Part shown: one piece after another, positions 49,097 to 58,429 of the stretch
How positions within the stretch are numbered: position 1 is the stretch's first letter
Layout of the letters: every line of letters begins with the position of its first letter
Origin: Sphingomonas caseinilytica
GTDB lineage: Bacteria; Pseudomonadota; Alphaproteobacteria; Sphingomonadales; Sphingomonadaceae
DNA length: 64,000 bases
Assembly: GCF_023516455.1 (NCBI RefSeq)
Contig: NZ_JAMGBA010000001.1
Span: 372,001 to 436,000 of the forward strand
Direction of reading: 5' to 3'
Program-made: the position numbers and the translations under genes
Notes under the pieces: generated by a model
The model's database searches: none
The model's input: only the letters and a program-made list of their open reading frames with translations
Told to the model about the DNA's origin: nothing

Positions 49097-50203
49097 TCAG
49101 CTATGGTCGATGACGATGCCGTCGATGACGTTGGCGACGTCTTCGAAGGCGTCGACGATCCGTTCGAGATGCTTGAAGATCTCTCGCCGGACGACGAACT
49201 CGATGGCATTGCCGTTGCGATGCGCCTGGAAGGCGGCCTTGAGGCCCGCGGAATGAATCTCGTCGGCGTGACCCTCCATGCGAACCAGGCGCTCGGTCAG
49301 CTCGTGCAGCCGCTCGCCGTTGGCCCCGACGTTGCGGAGCAGCGGCATTGCCTCGGAAACGAGGCGTGCGGAATCGACGATGATCGCCGCCATGTCCGTC
49401 ATCTCGCCGCCGAAATCAGAGAACTCGTAAAGCTCGATCGCCGATGCAGCTGCCTGCATCTCGTCGATCGCATTGTCCATCGAACTGACGAGGGCGGTGA
49501 TTGCGCTGCGGTCGAACGGCGTGAGGAAGGTCTGGCGCACCGTCTTCAGCACGTCGCGGATGATCATGTCCGCGTCATGCTCGCGTTCGAAGATCTCACG
49601 AGCGTTTTCGTGCATTTCCGGACCGCCGCGGACCAGCCGCCCCATCGCATCAGCTGCCGCCGTCAGTGCAACAGCATGGGCTTCGAACAGCTCGAAGAAG
49701 CCGCCGGTTTTCGGCAGCAGGCGTTGGAACCAGGCAAACATTGGCCCTACTTTCGATTTTTCGGCGACGATGCTGAGGACGCTGACGCCCTGGGCCGCCT
49801 GGTTGAATTCCGTTGAGTTGAAGGATCGGATGAGGTCACGGAGGTCCGGCTCCTCAACCGCGTTCGCGGCGTCCTTGAGCGAGAACCAGCGGCGATTGCG
49901 CTGCTTCTTTTCCTTCCAATCGGGCAGTTCACGGCTCACGGCGAGCGGGAATACCTCGACATCGGCCATCAACGATGCCCCGCTGCCCTTGCGCTTGCGG
50001 TATCGGTAAGTGCCGAGCGGGGTCGGGCAAACGACGCCGACGACCCCCGCCTCTTCCTCTGCCTCCTGCGCGGCCGCGAGGTGGGGCGAGGCGGTATTGG
50101 CGAAGTTGCCCTTTGGGATCACCCAGCGCTTTGATTCGCGCGAAGTTACCAGCAGCACCTGGACGGGAGCGTTTAGCCCCCTGCCGACGTTGCGGTAAGG
50201 CAA
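49097..50203 (-). CDS. Nudix hydrolase fused to DUF47 (PhoU-like) protein
   Basis: One uninterrupted frame of 368 residues. Residues 1-150 are a diphosphoinositol-polyphosphate-type Nudix domain (TSRESKRWVIPKGNFANT, then LAAAQEAEEEAGVVG; the box is divergent, with QEA in place of REx). From MFAWFQRLLPKTGGFFELFE at residue 155 the sequence is a DUF47 domain, normally a separate Pit accessory protein. An AGGG site precedes that Met, so a separate internal start is possible. The upstream start is a TTG; family-like residues (IRQIAA) precede it without a standard start codon. Confidence 0.82.
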   Translation of the reverse strand: MPYRNVGRGLNAPVQVLLVTSRESKRWVIPKGNFANTASPHLAAAQEAEEEAGVVGVVCPTPLGTYRYRKRKGSGASLMADVEVFPLAVSRELPDWKEKKQRNRRWFSLKDAANAVEEPDLRDLIRSFNSTEFNQAAQGVSVLSIVAEKSKVGPMFAWFQRLLPKTGGFFELFEAHAVALTAAADAMGRLVRGGPEMHENAREIFEREHDADMIIRDVLKTVRQTFLTPFDRSAITALVSSMDNAIDEMQAAASAIELYEFSDFGGEMTDMAAIIVDSARLVSEAMPLLRNVGANGERLHELTERLVRMEGHADEIHSAGLKAAFQAHRNGNAIEFVVRREIFKHLERIVDAFEDVANVIDGIVIDHS

Positions 50204-50433
50204 TGCAGCAATCTGGCGAATGGTATAGATCCCTGTTTACACGCGGTTCCGGACGGCCCGCGTTATCAGCGATGGGCACTAGTGTGGAGCTTTTCCGCTC
50301 GCAAGAAAAATGACGGATTTGTTACATGGTGGTTGGGCCATCCAACATTGAACCCGGCGATATGGGTTCATTACCCGATACCCTGCCCCGCCTCCCTGTG
50401 ATTGGCTGCTTCGCCTTCCCGCGGAGAATAAGC

Positions 50434-51306
50434 ATGAACGTTCAGAAGCCTGGATCATTCAGCAGAGCGGCCCCGGCCCCCGCCAAAGCCAAGAAGCATG
50501 GCAAGGACAAGAAGGCCGACAAGCCCGAGAAAATGTCCCGCAAGGACTATGAGAAGGAAATGCAGAAGCTGCAGGTCGAGCTTTGCTACATGCAGGACTG
50601 GGTCCGCGAGACCGGTGCCAGGATCATCATCGTCTGCGAAGGACGTGATACTGCCGGTAAGGGCGGGCTGATCAAGCGCCTGACGGAGCGGGTCAGCCCC
50701 CGCACCTTCCGGGTCGTCGCGTTGAGTGCGCCGACCGAGCGCGAGCGCTCGATGCTCTACCTGCAACGCTACCTCCAGCATTTCCCGGCCGGCGGCGAGA
50801 TCGTGATCTTCGATCGCAGCTGGTACAACCGCGCCGGGGTCGAACGGGTCTTGGGCTATGCCAACAAGGAGGAGGTCGAGACCTTCCTGCACAATGTGCC
50901 GCGCTTCGAGGAGTGGCTGGTCGAGCAGGGCATCATCCTGATCAAGCTGTGGCTCGAAGTCGGCAAGAAAGAGCAGGACCGCCGCTTCGCGCAGCGGATC
51001 GAGGATCCCCTGCGGCAATGGAAGCTGAGCCCGATGGACCTCAAGTCCTATTCGCATTGGTATGATTATTCACGCGCCCGCGACGCGATGTTCGAGGCGA
51101 CCAGTACGAAGGCCGCGCCCTGGTATGTGATCCGCAGCGACGACAAGAAGCGCGCGCGCCTCAACGGCATCAAGCACATTCTTTCCATCGTCCCCGACAA
51201 GCGGGTCAAAAAGGACAAGGTGAAACTGCCCAAGCGGTCGGATAAGGGTCGCTACAAGGACGATATCGACCTCAAGCAGGTGAAGCTTGTGAAGGAGGTC
51301 TATTGA
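50434..51306 (+). CDS. ppk2: Polyphosphate kinase 2
   Basis: A 290-residue PPK2, which transfers phosphate between polyphosphate and nucleoside diphosphates. The basic N-terminal tail (KAKKHGKDKKADKPEK) leads into the P-loop GRDTAGKGG (70-78), the Walker B aspartate D127 in IFDRSWYNRAGVERV, and the lid and closing segments (RIEDPLRQWKLSPMD, WYVIRSDDKKRARLN). Length fits a one-domain class I enzyme. The Met at 50434 follows GGAG and is preferred over the upstream frame. The Pit/Nudix-DUF47 genes are divergent. Confidence 0.95.
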   Translation: MNVQKPGSFSRAAPAPAKAKKHGKDKKADKPEKMSRKDYEKEMQKLQVELCYMQDWVRETGARIIIVCEGRDTAGKGGLIKRLTERVSPRTFRVVALSAPTERERSMLYLQRYLQHFPAGGEIVIFDRSWYNRAGVERVLGYANKEEVETFLHNVPRFEEWLVEQGIILIKLWLEVGKKEQDRRFAQRIEDPLRQWKLSPMDLKSYSHWYDYSRARDAMFEATSTKAAPWYVIRSDDKKRARLNGIKHILSIVPDKRVKKDKVKLPKRSDKGRYKDDIDLKQVKLVKEVY

Positions 51307-51307
51307 A

Positions 51308-53014
51308 TTGGCCGCAAGCGTGCAGGACTGGGTACCTGGCGTAAAGGTCCTGCACGAATATCAGCCAGCCTGGCTTCGAAACGACATCACGGCAGGCATC
51401 GTCCTTTCGACAATGTTGGTGCCAGTCGGCATTGCCTATGCGGTCGCGTCAGGAGTGCCGGCCATCTACGGGCTCTACGCCACCATTGTGCCGCTGCTCG
51501 TCTATGCGGCGCTGGGACCGAGCCGGATCTTGGTGCTTGGACCGGATTCCTCCCTTGCGCCGATCATCCTTGGTGTCGTTTTGCCCCTGTCGATCGGCGA
51601 TCCGATGCGCGCGATCGCAATCGCCAGCGCAATGGCCGTGGTGTCGGGGGCGGTTTGCATATTGGCGGGCCTGTTCAAGCTGGGCTTCATTACCGAGCTG
51701 CTCTCCAAGCCGATCCGCTATGGATATATGAACGGCATCGCGCTTGCCGTGCTGATCAGCCAGCTGCCCAAGCTGTTCGGCTTTTCGATCAAGAGCAGCG
51801 GTCCGCTTCGCGACCTGATGCAGATCGGTCAGGCGCTGATCGACGGCAAGGCCAATTGGGTCGCGGCCGGGCTGGGCCTTGGGACCCTGGCACTGATCCT
51901 TGCCGCCAAGCGGTTCACGCGTTTTCCGGGCATATTGGTGGCCGTCATCCTGGCAACGGTCATTGCCGGGGTGTTCCAGCTGGGCGAGACTGCTGGCGTG
52001 AACGTGCTGGGGCCAGTGCCGCAGGGGCTTCCCGCACTCACCATCCCATGGATTGCGCCGGGCGATGTAGTCACCATCCTGGTCGGCGGAGTCGCGGTCG
52101 CCATCGTTGCCTTCGCCGACACCAGCGTCCTTTCGCGCACCTATGCGGCGCGGACCAACACGCGCGTCGACCCCAACCAGGAGATGATTGGCCTGGGTGC
52201 CGCCAATCTTGCCGCGGGCTTCTTCCAGGGCTTCCCAATCAGCAGCAGTTCGTCACGCACCCCGGTTGCCGAGGCGGCAGGTGCGAAGACCCAAATGACG
52301 GGGGTCGTCGGTGCCATCATCGTCGCGCTCCTCATCATCGCCGCACCGAACCTGTTCCAATATTTGCCGAACGCGGCGCTTGCGGCCGTCGTTATCGCCG
52401 CCGCGATCGGCCTGTTCGAATTTCGGGACCTCGCCAGGATTTACCGGATCCAGCAGTGGGAATTCTGGCTGTCGATCCTTTGCACGGTCGGCGTCGCGGC
52501 TTTCGGGGCCATCCCCGGCATCTGCATCGCCATCATATTCGCCATTATCGAATTCCTCTGGGACGGATGGCGGCCTCACTGGACAGTGATGGGCCGGGTC
52601 GATGGCATCAAAGGCTATCACGATGTCACCCGCTATCCCGAAGCGCGCCGAGTTCCGGGCCTGGTCCTGTTCCGTTGGGATGCCCCATTATTCTTTGCCA
52701 ATGCGGAACTGTTCAATGACAGCGTCCGCAATGCCATCGCGGCGTCCCCCACTCCGGTCCGAAGGATCGTTGTGGCCGCAGCACCGGTGACCAGCGTCGA
52801 TGTCACCTCTTCCGACAGCCTTGCCGAACTCATCCGGTCCCTGAACGACAACGGCATCGAACTCTACTTTGCGGAAATGAAGGACCCGGTGAAGGACAAA
52901 CTGAAGCGCTTTGGCTTGTTCGGAAAGCTGGGTGAGGCAAACTTCTACCCAACGCTTGGTTCAGCGGTCAGCGATTATCTCGAAGACTATTCGGTCGACT
53001 GGCAGAAGGACTAG
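51308..53014 (+). CDS. SulP-family inorganic anion transporter
   Basis: A 568-residue transporter. The N-terminal ten-plus-helix domain begins DITAGIVLSTMLVPVGIAYA, the SulP signature, and includes GLYATIVPLLVYAALGPSRI. The C-terminal STAS domain (about 445-560) contains LVLFRWDAPLFFANAELFND and VTSVDVTSSDSLAEL. It imports sulfate, bicarbonate or another anion; specificity cannot be told. The TTG start is one base past the ppk2 stop, with AAGGAGG inside the ppk2 3' end, so the two are almost surely one operon. Confidence 0.93.
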   Translation: MAASVQDWVPGVKVLHEYQPAWLRNDITAGIVLSTMLVPVGIAYAVASGVPAIYGLYATIVPLLVYAALGPSRILVLGPDSSLAPIILGVVLPLSIGDPMRAIAIASAMAVVSGAVCILAGLFKLGFITELLSKPIRYGYMNGIALAVLISQLPKLFGFSIKSSGPLRDLMQIGQALIDGKANWVAAGLGLGTLALILAAKRFTRFPGILVAVILATVIAGVFQLGETAGVNVLGPVPQGLPALTIPWIAPGDVVTILVGGVAVAIVAFADTSVLSRTYAARTNTRVDPNQEMIGLGAANLAAGFFQGFPISSSSSRTPVAEAAGAKTQMTGVVGAIIVALLIIAAPNLFQYLPNAALAAVVIAAAIGLFEFRDLARIYRIQQWEFWLSILCTVGVAAFGAIPGICIAIIFAIIEFLWDGWRPHWTVMGRVDGIKGYHDVTRYPEARRVPGLVLFRWDAPLFFANAELFNDSVRNAIAASPTPVRRIVVAAAPVTSVDVTSSDSLAELIRSLNDNGIELYFAEMKDPVKDKLKRFGLFGKLGEANFYPTLGSAVSDYLEDYSVDWQKD

Positions 53015-53156
53015 CCCTAGGAGGCCGCTCGTCGGCCTGCCGAATGGATGGTGCCGATCATCGATCCGCAATGGAATTCCTCGCCAGCGACGGGCACCAG
53101 CCAATTGGTGGTATTTCCCAAACTTGGTGTGGGAATTGGCGCCACGCACCAACTCT

Positions 53157-53180
53157 GGCCCCCTGCTTGGGGCCATTTTT
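53157..53180 (+). terminator. Intrinsic terminator after the ppk2-sulP unit
   Basis: GGCCCC and GGGGCC form a perfect stem around CTGCTT, followed by ATTTTT. It lies 142 bases past the sulP stop. Just upstream, TTCCCA and TGGGAA form another weak hairpin flanked by CCAATT/AATTGG. The 245-base gap to the PspC gene holds no other clear feature. Confidence 0.8.
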
Positions 53181-53259
53181 GGCTGAAAACTGACACTGGC
53201 ACAACCCTTGCTCATGGATTGGCATGAGCAACCTGACTGCCAGCCACAAGGAACAGATC

Positions 53260-53538
53260 ATGACGAACCAGACCCCGCTTCCCCTGCGTAACGACACCAT
53301 CCTTGGTGTGTGCGAAGCGATCGGCCAGGACTTCGGCTTCAACCCATTGTGGCTGCGGCTCGCCTTCATCGCCCCCATCTTCTTCGCGCCTTACGCCGCC
53401 GTCGGTGCCTATCTCGGCCTTGGCGTGATCGTCGCCGCGACCCGTTACTTCGCACCGAACAAGCCGGCTTCCCAGCAGGTGGTCGATGCGAAAGCGGTCG
53501 AGATTGTGGACGAGGGCAGTTTTCCGATGGCGGCCTAA
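53260..53538 (+). CDS. PspC domain protein
   Basis: A 92-residue protein. The Met at 53260 follows AAGGAA and is preferred to the ATG at 53224. The PspC module is clear: LRNDTILGVCEAIGQDFGFN, LWLRLAFIAPIFFAPYAAVG and AYLGLGVIVAATRYF. PspC domains sit in the inner membrane and take part in envelope-stress sensing; no other psp gene is nearby. Confidence 0.9.
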   Translation: MTNQTPLPLRNDTILGVCEAIGQDFGFNPLWLRLAFIAPIFFAPYAAVGAYLGLGVIVAATRYFAPNKPASQQVVDAKAVEIVDEGSFPMAA

Positions 53539-53544
53539 CCTAAT

Positions 53545-53613
53545 TCGTCATGCCAGCGGAGGCTGGCATCCAGGTCGATGAGACATGGGCCCCAGCCTCC
53601 GCTGGGGCGACGA
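53545..53613. repeat. REP-like doublet, copy R4
   Basis: Two hairpins in series: ATGCCAGC/GCTGGCAT around GGAG and CCCCAGC/GCTGGGG around CTCC. The whole is bounded by TCGTCA on the left and CGACGA on the right. It lies at the 3' end of the PspC gene. The remaining 202 bases to the next gene are AT-richer and featureless to me. Confidence 0.8.
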
Positions 53614-53815
53614 TCTTGGGAAAACGATCAACTTATCCCCAGTTTTTGTGCTTCGAGTGGCTAGTCGGCTTCAAAATGTACCAATTTGAGCCGTTTCTTA
53701 ACCTCGCTCACCAAAATATGAAGCCGGCCTAAACCGCCTATTTACGGAACCGGGATAGAAATGCCGCCTAGGGTTCGGACGCCAGAACCTTGTCTAAGGT
53801 GAGGAGAATATAGGA

Positions 53816-54487
53816 ATGGCGATCAATCAGGCAGTCGACCGGTCGGCGATGAGCGCCGCCCAAGCGCAGCTCGCGCGGGTCGATTCTGAAGGTTGTGCTG
53901 ATCATTCCTACCGCCGCACCCTGCTGGCTGCGGCCGGTCCTGCTGCGAATCGCGATCTGGCGGATGCGGTCCATCTGCTATGCTCGCTTTACGGACGCTA
54001 TCCTGGCCTCATCGAAATTGCCCTGAACAGCTGCCCTACGGGTCCCGTGAGGGATTGGCTGCGGCAGGCATCGGACTCATATGAGCGCGAACGCCTCTAT
54101 CTGGTCCGGCTGACCGCATCGGTTGGTCCCCTGCCCTCCACGCCTGGCGCGGCGGAGACCGAAGCTGCGCTGGTCGCCCAACGCCACGCCATCGAAACAC
54201 TCGCCACTTCCGAACGCCGTGGCTGCGCGCTCGGCGCTGCGACGGCATTGATGGCCGATTGGCCGGCAGTGCGCGAACTGCTCGATCGCGCCGCCGACCG
54301 CATCGGCCTTCAGAAGCCGGCGATGATCCTTCCCGACCATGATTCGATCATGCGCGTGATCGGCGAAGGCACCGACGGATTGGCGAGCGAACGGGCCCTT
54401 GGCTTCGGCGGACAGCAGCTGCTGCTCCAGAACCGCGGGCTATTCGATCTGCTCGAAGCGCGCGCCGCTGCTCGCGGCGACTTCTAA
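53816..54487 (+). CDS. Hypothetical cytoplasmic protein
   Basis: A 223-residue protein preceded by a clear GGTGAGGAG site. It has no signal peptide or membrane helix. The sequence is alpha-helical and Ala/Leu/Arg-rich, with DLADAVHLLCSLYGRYPGLI in the first half, TPGAAETEAALVAQRHAIET in the middle and LASERALGFGGQQLLLQN near the end. I recognise no domain. It lies 44 bases upstream of the MoxR ATPase gene on the same strand and could belong to that system. Confidence 0.72.
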   Translation: MAINQAVDRSAMSAAQAQLARVDSEGCADHSYRRTLLAAAGPAANRDLADAVHLLCSLYGRYPGLIEIALNSCPTGPVRDWLRQASDSYERERLYLVRLTASVGPLPSTPGAAETEAALVAQRHAIETLATSERRGCALGAATALMADWPAVRELLDRAADRIGLQKPAMILPDHDSIMRVIGEGTDGLASERALGFGGQQLLLQNRGLFDLLEARAAARGDF

Positions 54488-54531
54488 AGCCCAAGCTTGC
54501 ACCGCGCCGCTGCGCCCCATAGGGCGGAGCC

Positions 54532-55374
54532 ATGCGTTTCGAAGGCACTTCCAATTATGTCGCGACCGAGGACCTGAAGGTGGCGGTCAATGCCGCGGTC
54601 CAGCTTCGCCGCCCGTTGCTGGTCAAGGGCGAACCGGGCACCGGCAAGACGATCCTGGCGCATGAGATCGCCGGAGCGCTTGGCGCGCCGCTCATTGAAT
54701 GGCACGTCAAATCGACCACCCGCGCGGTCCAGGGCCTTTACGAATATGACGCGGTGGCGCGCCTCCGCGACGGCCAGCTCGGCGACGAGCGGGTCCACGA
54801 CATCAAGAATTACATCAAGCGCGGCAAGCTGTGGGATGCGTTCACGTCGCCCGAGCTTCCAGTGCTGCTGATCGATGAGATCGACAAGGCCGACATCGAG
54901 TTCCCCAACGACCTCCTCCAGGAGCTCGATCGGATGGAATTCCATGTCTACGAAACCAATGAGACGGTGAAAGCGATCGACCGCCCGATCGTGGTCATCA
55001 CGTCGAACAATGAGAAGGAATTGCCGGACGCATTCCTACGCCGCTGCTTCTTCCACTACATCCGCTTTCCCGAGCGGGACACGATGACCGACATCATCGA
55101 GGTGCACTTCCCCGGCATCCAGAAGATGCTGGTTAGCCGCGCGCTCGATATCTTCTACGATATCCGCGAGGTGCCGGGCCTCAAGAAGAAGCCGTCGACC
55201 AGCGAGTTGCTCGATTGGCTGAAGCTATTGCTGCACGAAGACATGCCACTTGAAGTGCTGCAGACGCGGGATCCGACCAAGGCCATTCCGCCATTGCACG
55301 GTGCACTGCTCAAGAATGAGCAGGACGTGATGCTATTTGAACGGCTGGCCTTCATGGCGCGGCGGCAGCACTAA
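54532..55374 (+). CDS. MoxR-family AAA+ ATPase
   Basis: A 280-residue AAA+ ATPase. Walker A is GEPGTGKT (33-40), Walker B is LLIDEIDKAD, sensor 1 is VVITSNNEKELPDAFLRRCF, whose paired arginines supply the finger. MoxR proteins act as chaperone-like ATPases that activate metalloenzymes or complexes with a VWA partner. The matching CoxE-type VWA gene lies 3 kb downstream on the same strand, beyond two opposed chemoreceptor genes. Confidence 0.92.
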   Translation: MRFEGTSNYVATEDLKVAVNAAVQLRRPLLVKGEPGTGKTILAHEIAGALGAPLIEWHVKSTTRAVQGLYEYDAVARLRDGQLGDERVHDIKNYIKRGKLWDAFTSPELPVLLIDEIDKADIEFPNDLLQELDRMEFHVYETNETVKAIDRPIVVITSNNEKELPDAFLRRCFFHYIRFPERDTMTDIIEVHFPGIQKMLVSRALDIFYDIREVPGLKKKPSTSELLDWLKLLLHEDMPLEVLQTRDPTKAIPPLHGALLKNEQDVMLFERLAFMARRQH

Positions 55375-55392
55375 GCCGCCGCCAGCGCTGAC

Positions 55393-56790
55393 CTACTCAT
55401 CGCGGTAAGCGAGCTCGAAATTGCCCCAGCGCCGGCCCTTGAAATAGATGGGCACGAAGACGTTCTTCACCGGGAAATATTTGTCGCCGAGCTCCATCCG
55501 GTAGGTTGCGAGCGTCGCGGGCTTATCGCTTTCGCAGGCCTTGCGGGTCGTCTCGTCCATGAAGATGCGCTTGTTGCGGCAATGCTCGTCGTTCCACACC
55601 GGATCCGGTCCCGGGGTATGGCAACGCTCGCTAAGGTGCGTCGGCAGATAGCCGTCGAGATTGGTGATGGCCGAACCGATGATCCGCGAGTCCCCGGCCT
55701 TGAAGCGATCGAGGATCGGACGGATATGCTTGTCGGCGAAATCGGCAAAGCCATTGTCATACTGCGGCGGGTTCGACCCTTCGATCAGGACATAGTTGCG
55801 GTCATGGACCTGATCCATCGCGATATCCCCGCGATCGATACCCTGCTCGACGGCAGTCGTGATGGCCCGCATCGCTTCCTGTGCGCGCAAGATCATCGGC
55901 GTGTCGTCGATCTCGGCGCCGGAATTGGCGAGCGTGTCGAGCATGTTGTTCGACAGCATTTCGAGGTGGCTGAGGCGCTTCTGAGCCTTGATAAGCTGCC
56001 CGCCATTGTCGCGCGCGTCGCCGGCGAATTCGCTTAAGCCCGCCTTCACCCTGTCTACGCTGGTCTGGATAAGGCTGGTCGAATGGGCGATGCCTTCGGT
56101 CTGGCGATCCACCATGCCGACAATTTCGGTCACTTCCTTCACCGTATCGCTGATCTGGCCGAAGCCGGTCTGAGCGGCACGGCTGCGTTCGACGCCGGTC
56201 TTGATTTCGCTGGTAACGGCGCTGGCTTCCCGGGTCAGTTCGCCGATGGTCGAAGCGATCTGGCTGGTCGCCGAGCGCGTGTCATGGGCAAGCTTTTTCA
56301 CTTCGGCGGCGACCACGGCGAAACTGCGCCCGGCATCGCCGGCGCGGGCAGCTTCGATCGTGGCGTTCAGTGCCAGCATGTTGGTCTTGCGGGCGATGGC
56401 CTCGATGGTCGAGCTGACGGTCTGCACCTGGTTCATCGCTGAAGCGAATCCGGCCATGCGCTCGCCCAGCTGGACGACCAGCTCGGTCAGCCCCTTGAAG
56501 CCGCCGATCGTCCCCTCGATCGCCTCGCGACCTGCCTCCAGCTTGGCCTTGGCCTGTTCGGACAGGAGGCGCGCCTCGTCGGTCGAATCCGACACCCTCG
56601 CCTGGTCGGCAAGCAGGCGCGTGGTCACTTCTTCGAGCGTATCCAGCACCTTCAGATGTTCGCCGATCCGTTCGGCAACGCCTTCGACATAGCCGGCGAC
56701 GTCACTGCATTCGATCGACAGCGAACCGCAGTCGCGCGCCACCGCGCGGATGGCGTTTTCCGTTACTTCTTCAATCCCGAGCGTGGCCAT
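55393..56790 (-). CDS. Soluble methyl-accepting chemotaxis protein, tandem copy A
   Basis: A 465-residue cytosolic chemoreceptor with no membrane helix. The signalling domain is N-terminal (about 90-290), with the hairpin tip [20 protein letters not shown] and [20 protein letters not shown]. The C-terminal 150 residues form a separate sensor-like module ([44 protein letters not shown]). This reversed order is known for some cytoplasmic receptors. It shares about 85% identity with its neighbour by my count, but much less in the C-terminal module. Confidence 0.9.
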   Translation of the reverse strand: MATLGIEEVTENAIRAVARDCGSLSIECSDVAGYVEGVAERIGEHLKVLDTLEEVTTRLLADQARVSDSTDEARLLSEQAKAKLEAGREAIEGTIGGFKGLTELVVQLGERMAGFASAMNQVQTVSSTIEAIARKTNMLALNATIEAARAGDAGRSFAVVAAEVKKLAHDTRSATSQIASTIGELTREASAVTSEIKTGVERSRAAQTGFGQISDTVKEVTEIVGMVDRQTEGIAHSTSLIQTSVDRVKAGLSEFAGDARDNGGQLIKAQKRLSHLEMLSNNMLDTLANSGAEIDDTPMILRAQEAMRAITTAVEQGIDRGDIAMDQVHDRNYVLIEGSNPPQYDNGFADFADKHIRPILDRFKAGDSRIIGSAITNLDGYLPTHLSERCHTPGPDPVWNDEHCRNKRIFMDETTRKACESDKPATLATYRMELGDKYFPVKNVFVPIYFKGRRWGNFELAYRDE

Positions 56791-56873
56791 TTATCGCACA
56801 TCCCCATCTGCGAACTTGACCATGGCTTAGCGGCCAATCGCTAATGGCTAGTTAACCACGGGATTTGCGAGAC

Positions 56874-58271
56874 CTATTCGTCCAGATAGGCGAGTTCGAA
56901 ATTGCCCCAGCGTTTTCCCTTGAAGCTGAGCGGCACGAACACGTTCTTCACCGGAATGAACCTGTCGCCCATTTTCATCCGATAGGTGTTCAACATTGCG
57001 GGCCGATCGCTCTCGCACGCGCGGCGCGTCGAATCGTTCATCAGGATCCGACGGTTCCGGCAATGTTTGAAGTTCCACGCCGGATCGGGAGTTGGCGCGT
57101 GGCAACGTTCGCTGATGTGGGTCGGCAGATAGCCGTCGAGATTGGTGATCACCGCGGCGAGAATATTTGGATGGTGTGCCTTGTACCGGTCGAGCAGCGA
57201 GCGGACATGCTTATCGGCGAATTCGGCAAACCCATTATTATATTGTGGTGGGTCCGACCCTTCGATCTGAGCATAGTTGCGATCCATCACGGCATCGAAG
57301 CTGATTTCGCCAGAGTCGATGCCCTGCTCCACCGTGGCGACGATTTCGCGCATTGCGTCCTGCGCGAACAGGATCATCGGCGTGTCGTCGATCTCCGCGC
57401 CCGAGTTGGCGAGCGTGTCGAGCATGTTGTTCGACAGCATTTCCAGGTGGCTGAGGCGCTTCTGCACCTTGATCAGCTGCCCGCCATTGTCGCGGGCGTC
57501 TCCGGCGAATTCGCTTAGGCCCGCCTTCACCCGGTCAACGCTGGCCTGGATAAGGCCGGTCGAATGGGCGATGCCTTCGGTCTGACGGTCGACCATGCCG
57601 ACGATCTCCGCCACTTCCTTCACCGTATCGTTGATATCGCCAAATCCGGATTGGGCGGCGCGGCTGCGTTCGACGCCGGTCTTGATCTCGCTGGTGACGG
57701 CGCTGGCCTCGCGGGTTAGCTCACCAATGGTCGAGGCGATCTGGCTGGTCGCCGAGCGGGTGTCGTGCGCCAGTTTCTTCACTTCCGCAGCTACGACCGC
57801 GAAGCTGCGGCCCGCGTCACCGGCACGGGCCGCCTCGATGGTGGCATTAAGCGCCAGCATGTTGGTCTTCCGCGCGATGGTTTCGATGGTCGAGGAAACC
57901 GTCTGCACCTGGTTCATTGCCGAGGCGAAGCCGGCCATGCGCTCGCCCAGCTGAACGACCAGCTCGGTCAGTCCCTTGAAACCGCCGATGGTTCCCTCGA
58001 TCGCCTTGCGGCCGGCCTCCAGCTTGGCCTTCGCCTGTTCGGACAGCATCCGCGCCTCGTCGGTAGAATCCGACACCCTCGCCTGGTCGGCAAGAAGGCG
58101 CGTGGTCACTTCTTCGAGCGTATCCAGCATCTTCAAATGATCGCCGATCCGCTCGGCAACTCCTTCGACATAGCCGGCGACGTCACTGCATTCGATCGAC
58201 AGCGAACCGCAATCGCGCGCAACCGCACGAATGGCATGTTCCGTTACTTCCTGAAACAAAGGCGTGGCCAT
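56874..58271 (-). CDS. Soluble methyl-accepting chemotaxis protein, tandem copy B
   Basis: The 465-residue paralogue of copy A, separated by 83 bases. I count 17 differences in the first 300 residues, against several dozen in the last 165. The signalling tip differs at one residue ([20 protein letters not shown]). The sensory part has changes around [20 protein letters not shown] and the cysteine-containing [18 protein letters not shown]. This pattern fits duplication followed by sensor specialisation. No other che gene is in the window. Confidence 0.9.
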   Translation of the reverse strand: MATPLFQEVTEHAIRAVARDCGSLSIECSDVAGYVEGVAERIGDHLKMLDTLEEVTTRLLADQARVSDSTDEARMLSEQAKAKLEAGRKAIEGTIGGFKGLTELVVQLGERMAGFASAMNQVQTVSSTIETIARKTNMLALNATIEAARAGDAGRSFAVVAAEVKKLAHDTRSATSQIASTIGELTREASAVTSEIKTGVERSRAAQSGFGDINDTVKEVAEIVGMVDRQTEGIAHSTGLIQASVDRVKAGLSEFAGDARDNGGQLIKVQKRLSHLEMLSNNMLDTLANSGAEIDDTPMILFAQDAMREIVATVEQGIDSGEISFDAVMDRNYAQIEGSDPPQYNNGFAEFADKHVRSLLDRYKAHHPNILAAVITNLDGYLPTHISERCHAPTPDPAWNFKHCRNRRILMNDSTRRACESDRPAMLNTYRMKMGDRFIPVKNVFVPLSFKGKRWGNFELAYLDE

Positions 58272-58429
58272 TCAACGCTATCCTCATAGCCAGCCTCGCC
58301 CCGCCCGAAGTTCGGACGCGGCGCGGCGCGTTGCCACCCTCCTGCCGGCGAAATATTCGACGATTGCTAAAGCATGGTTAACCACGGCGGCACTCGACTT
58401 CCGCCTTCGCACGGCGCAGAGCCGACCTC

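Noticed and set aside
53017-53202. Minus-strand 61-codon frame MPVSVFSQKWPQ...
   Set aside because: No ribosome-binding site, and it overlaps hairpins and a strong plus-strand terminator; its composition is not odd enough to call coding.
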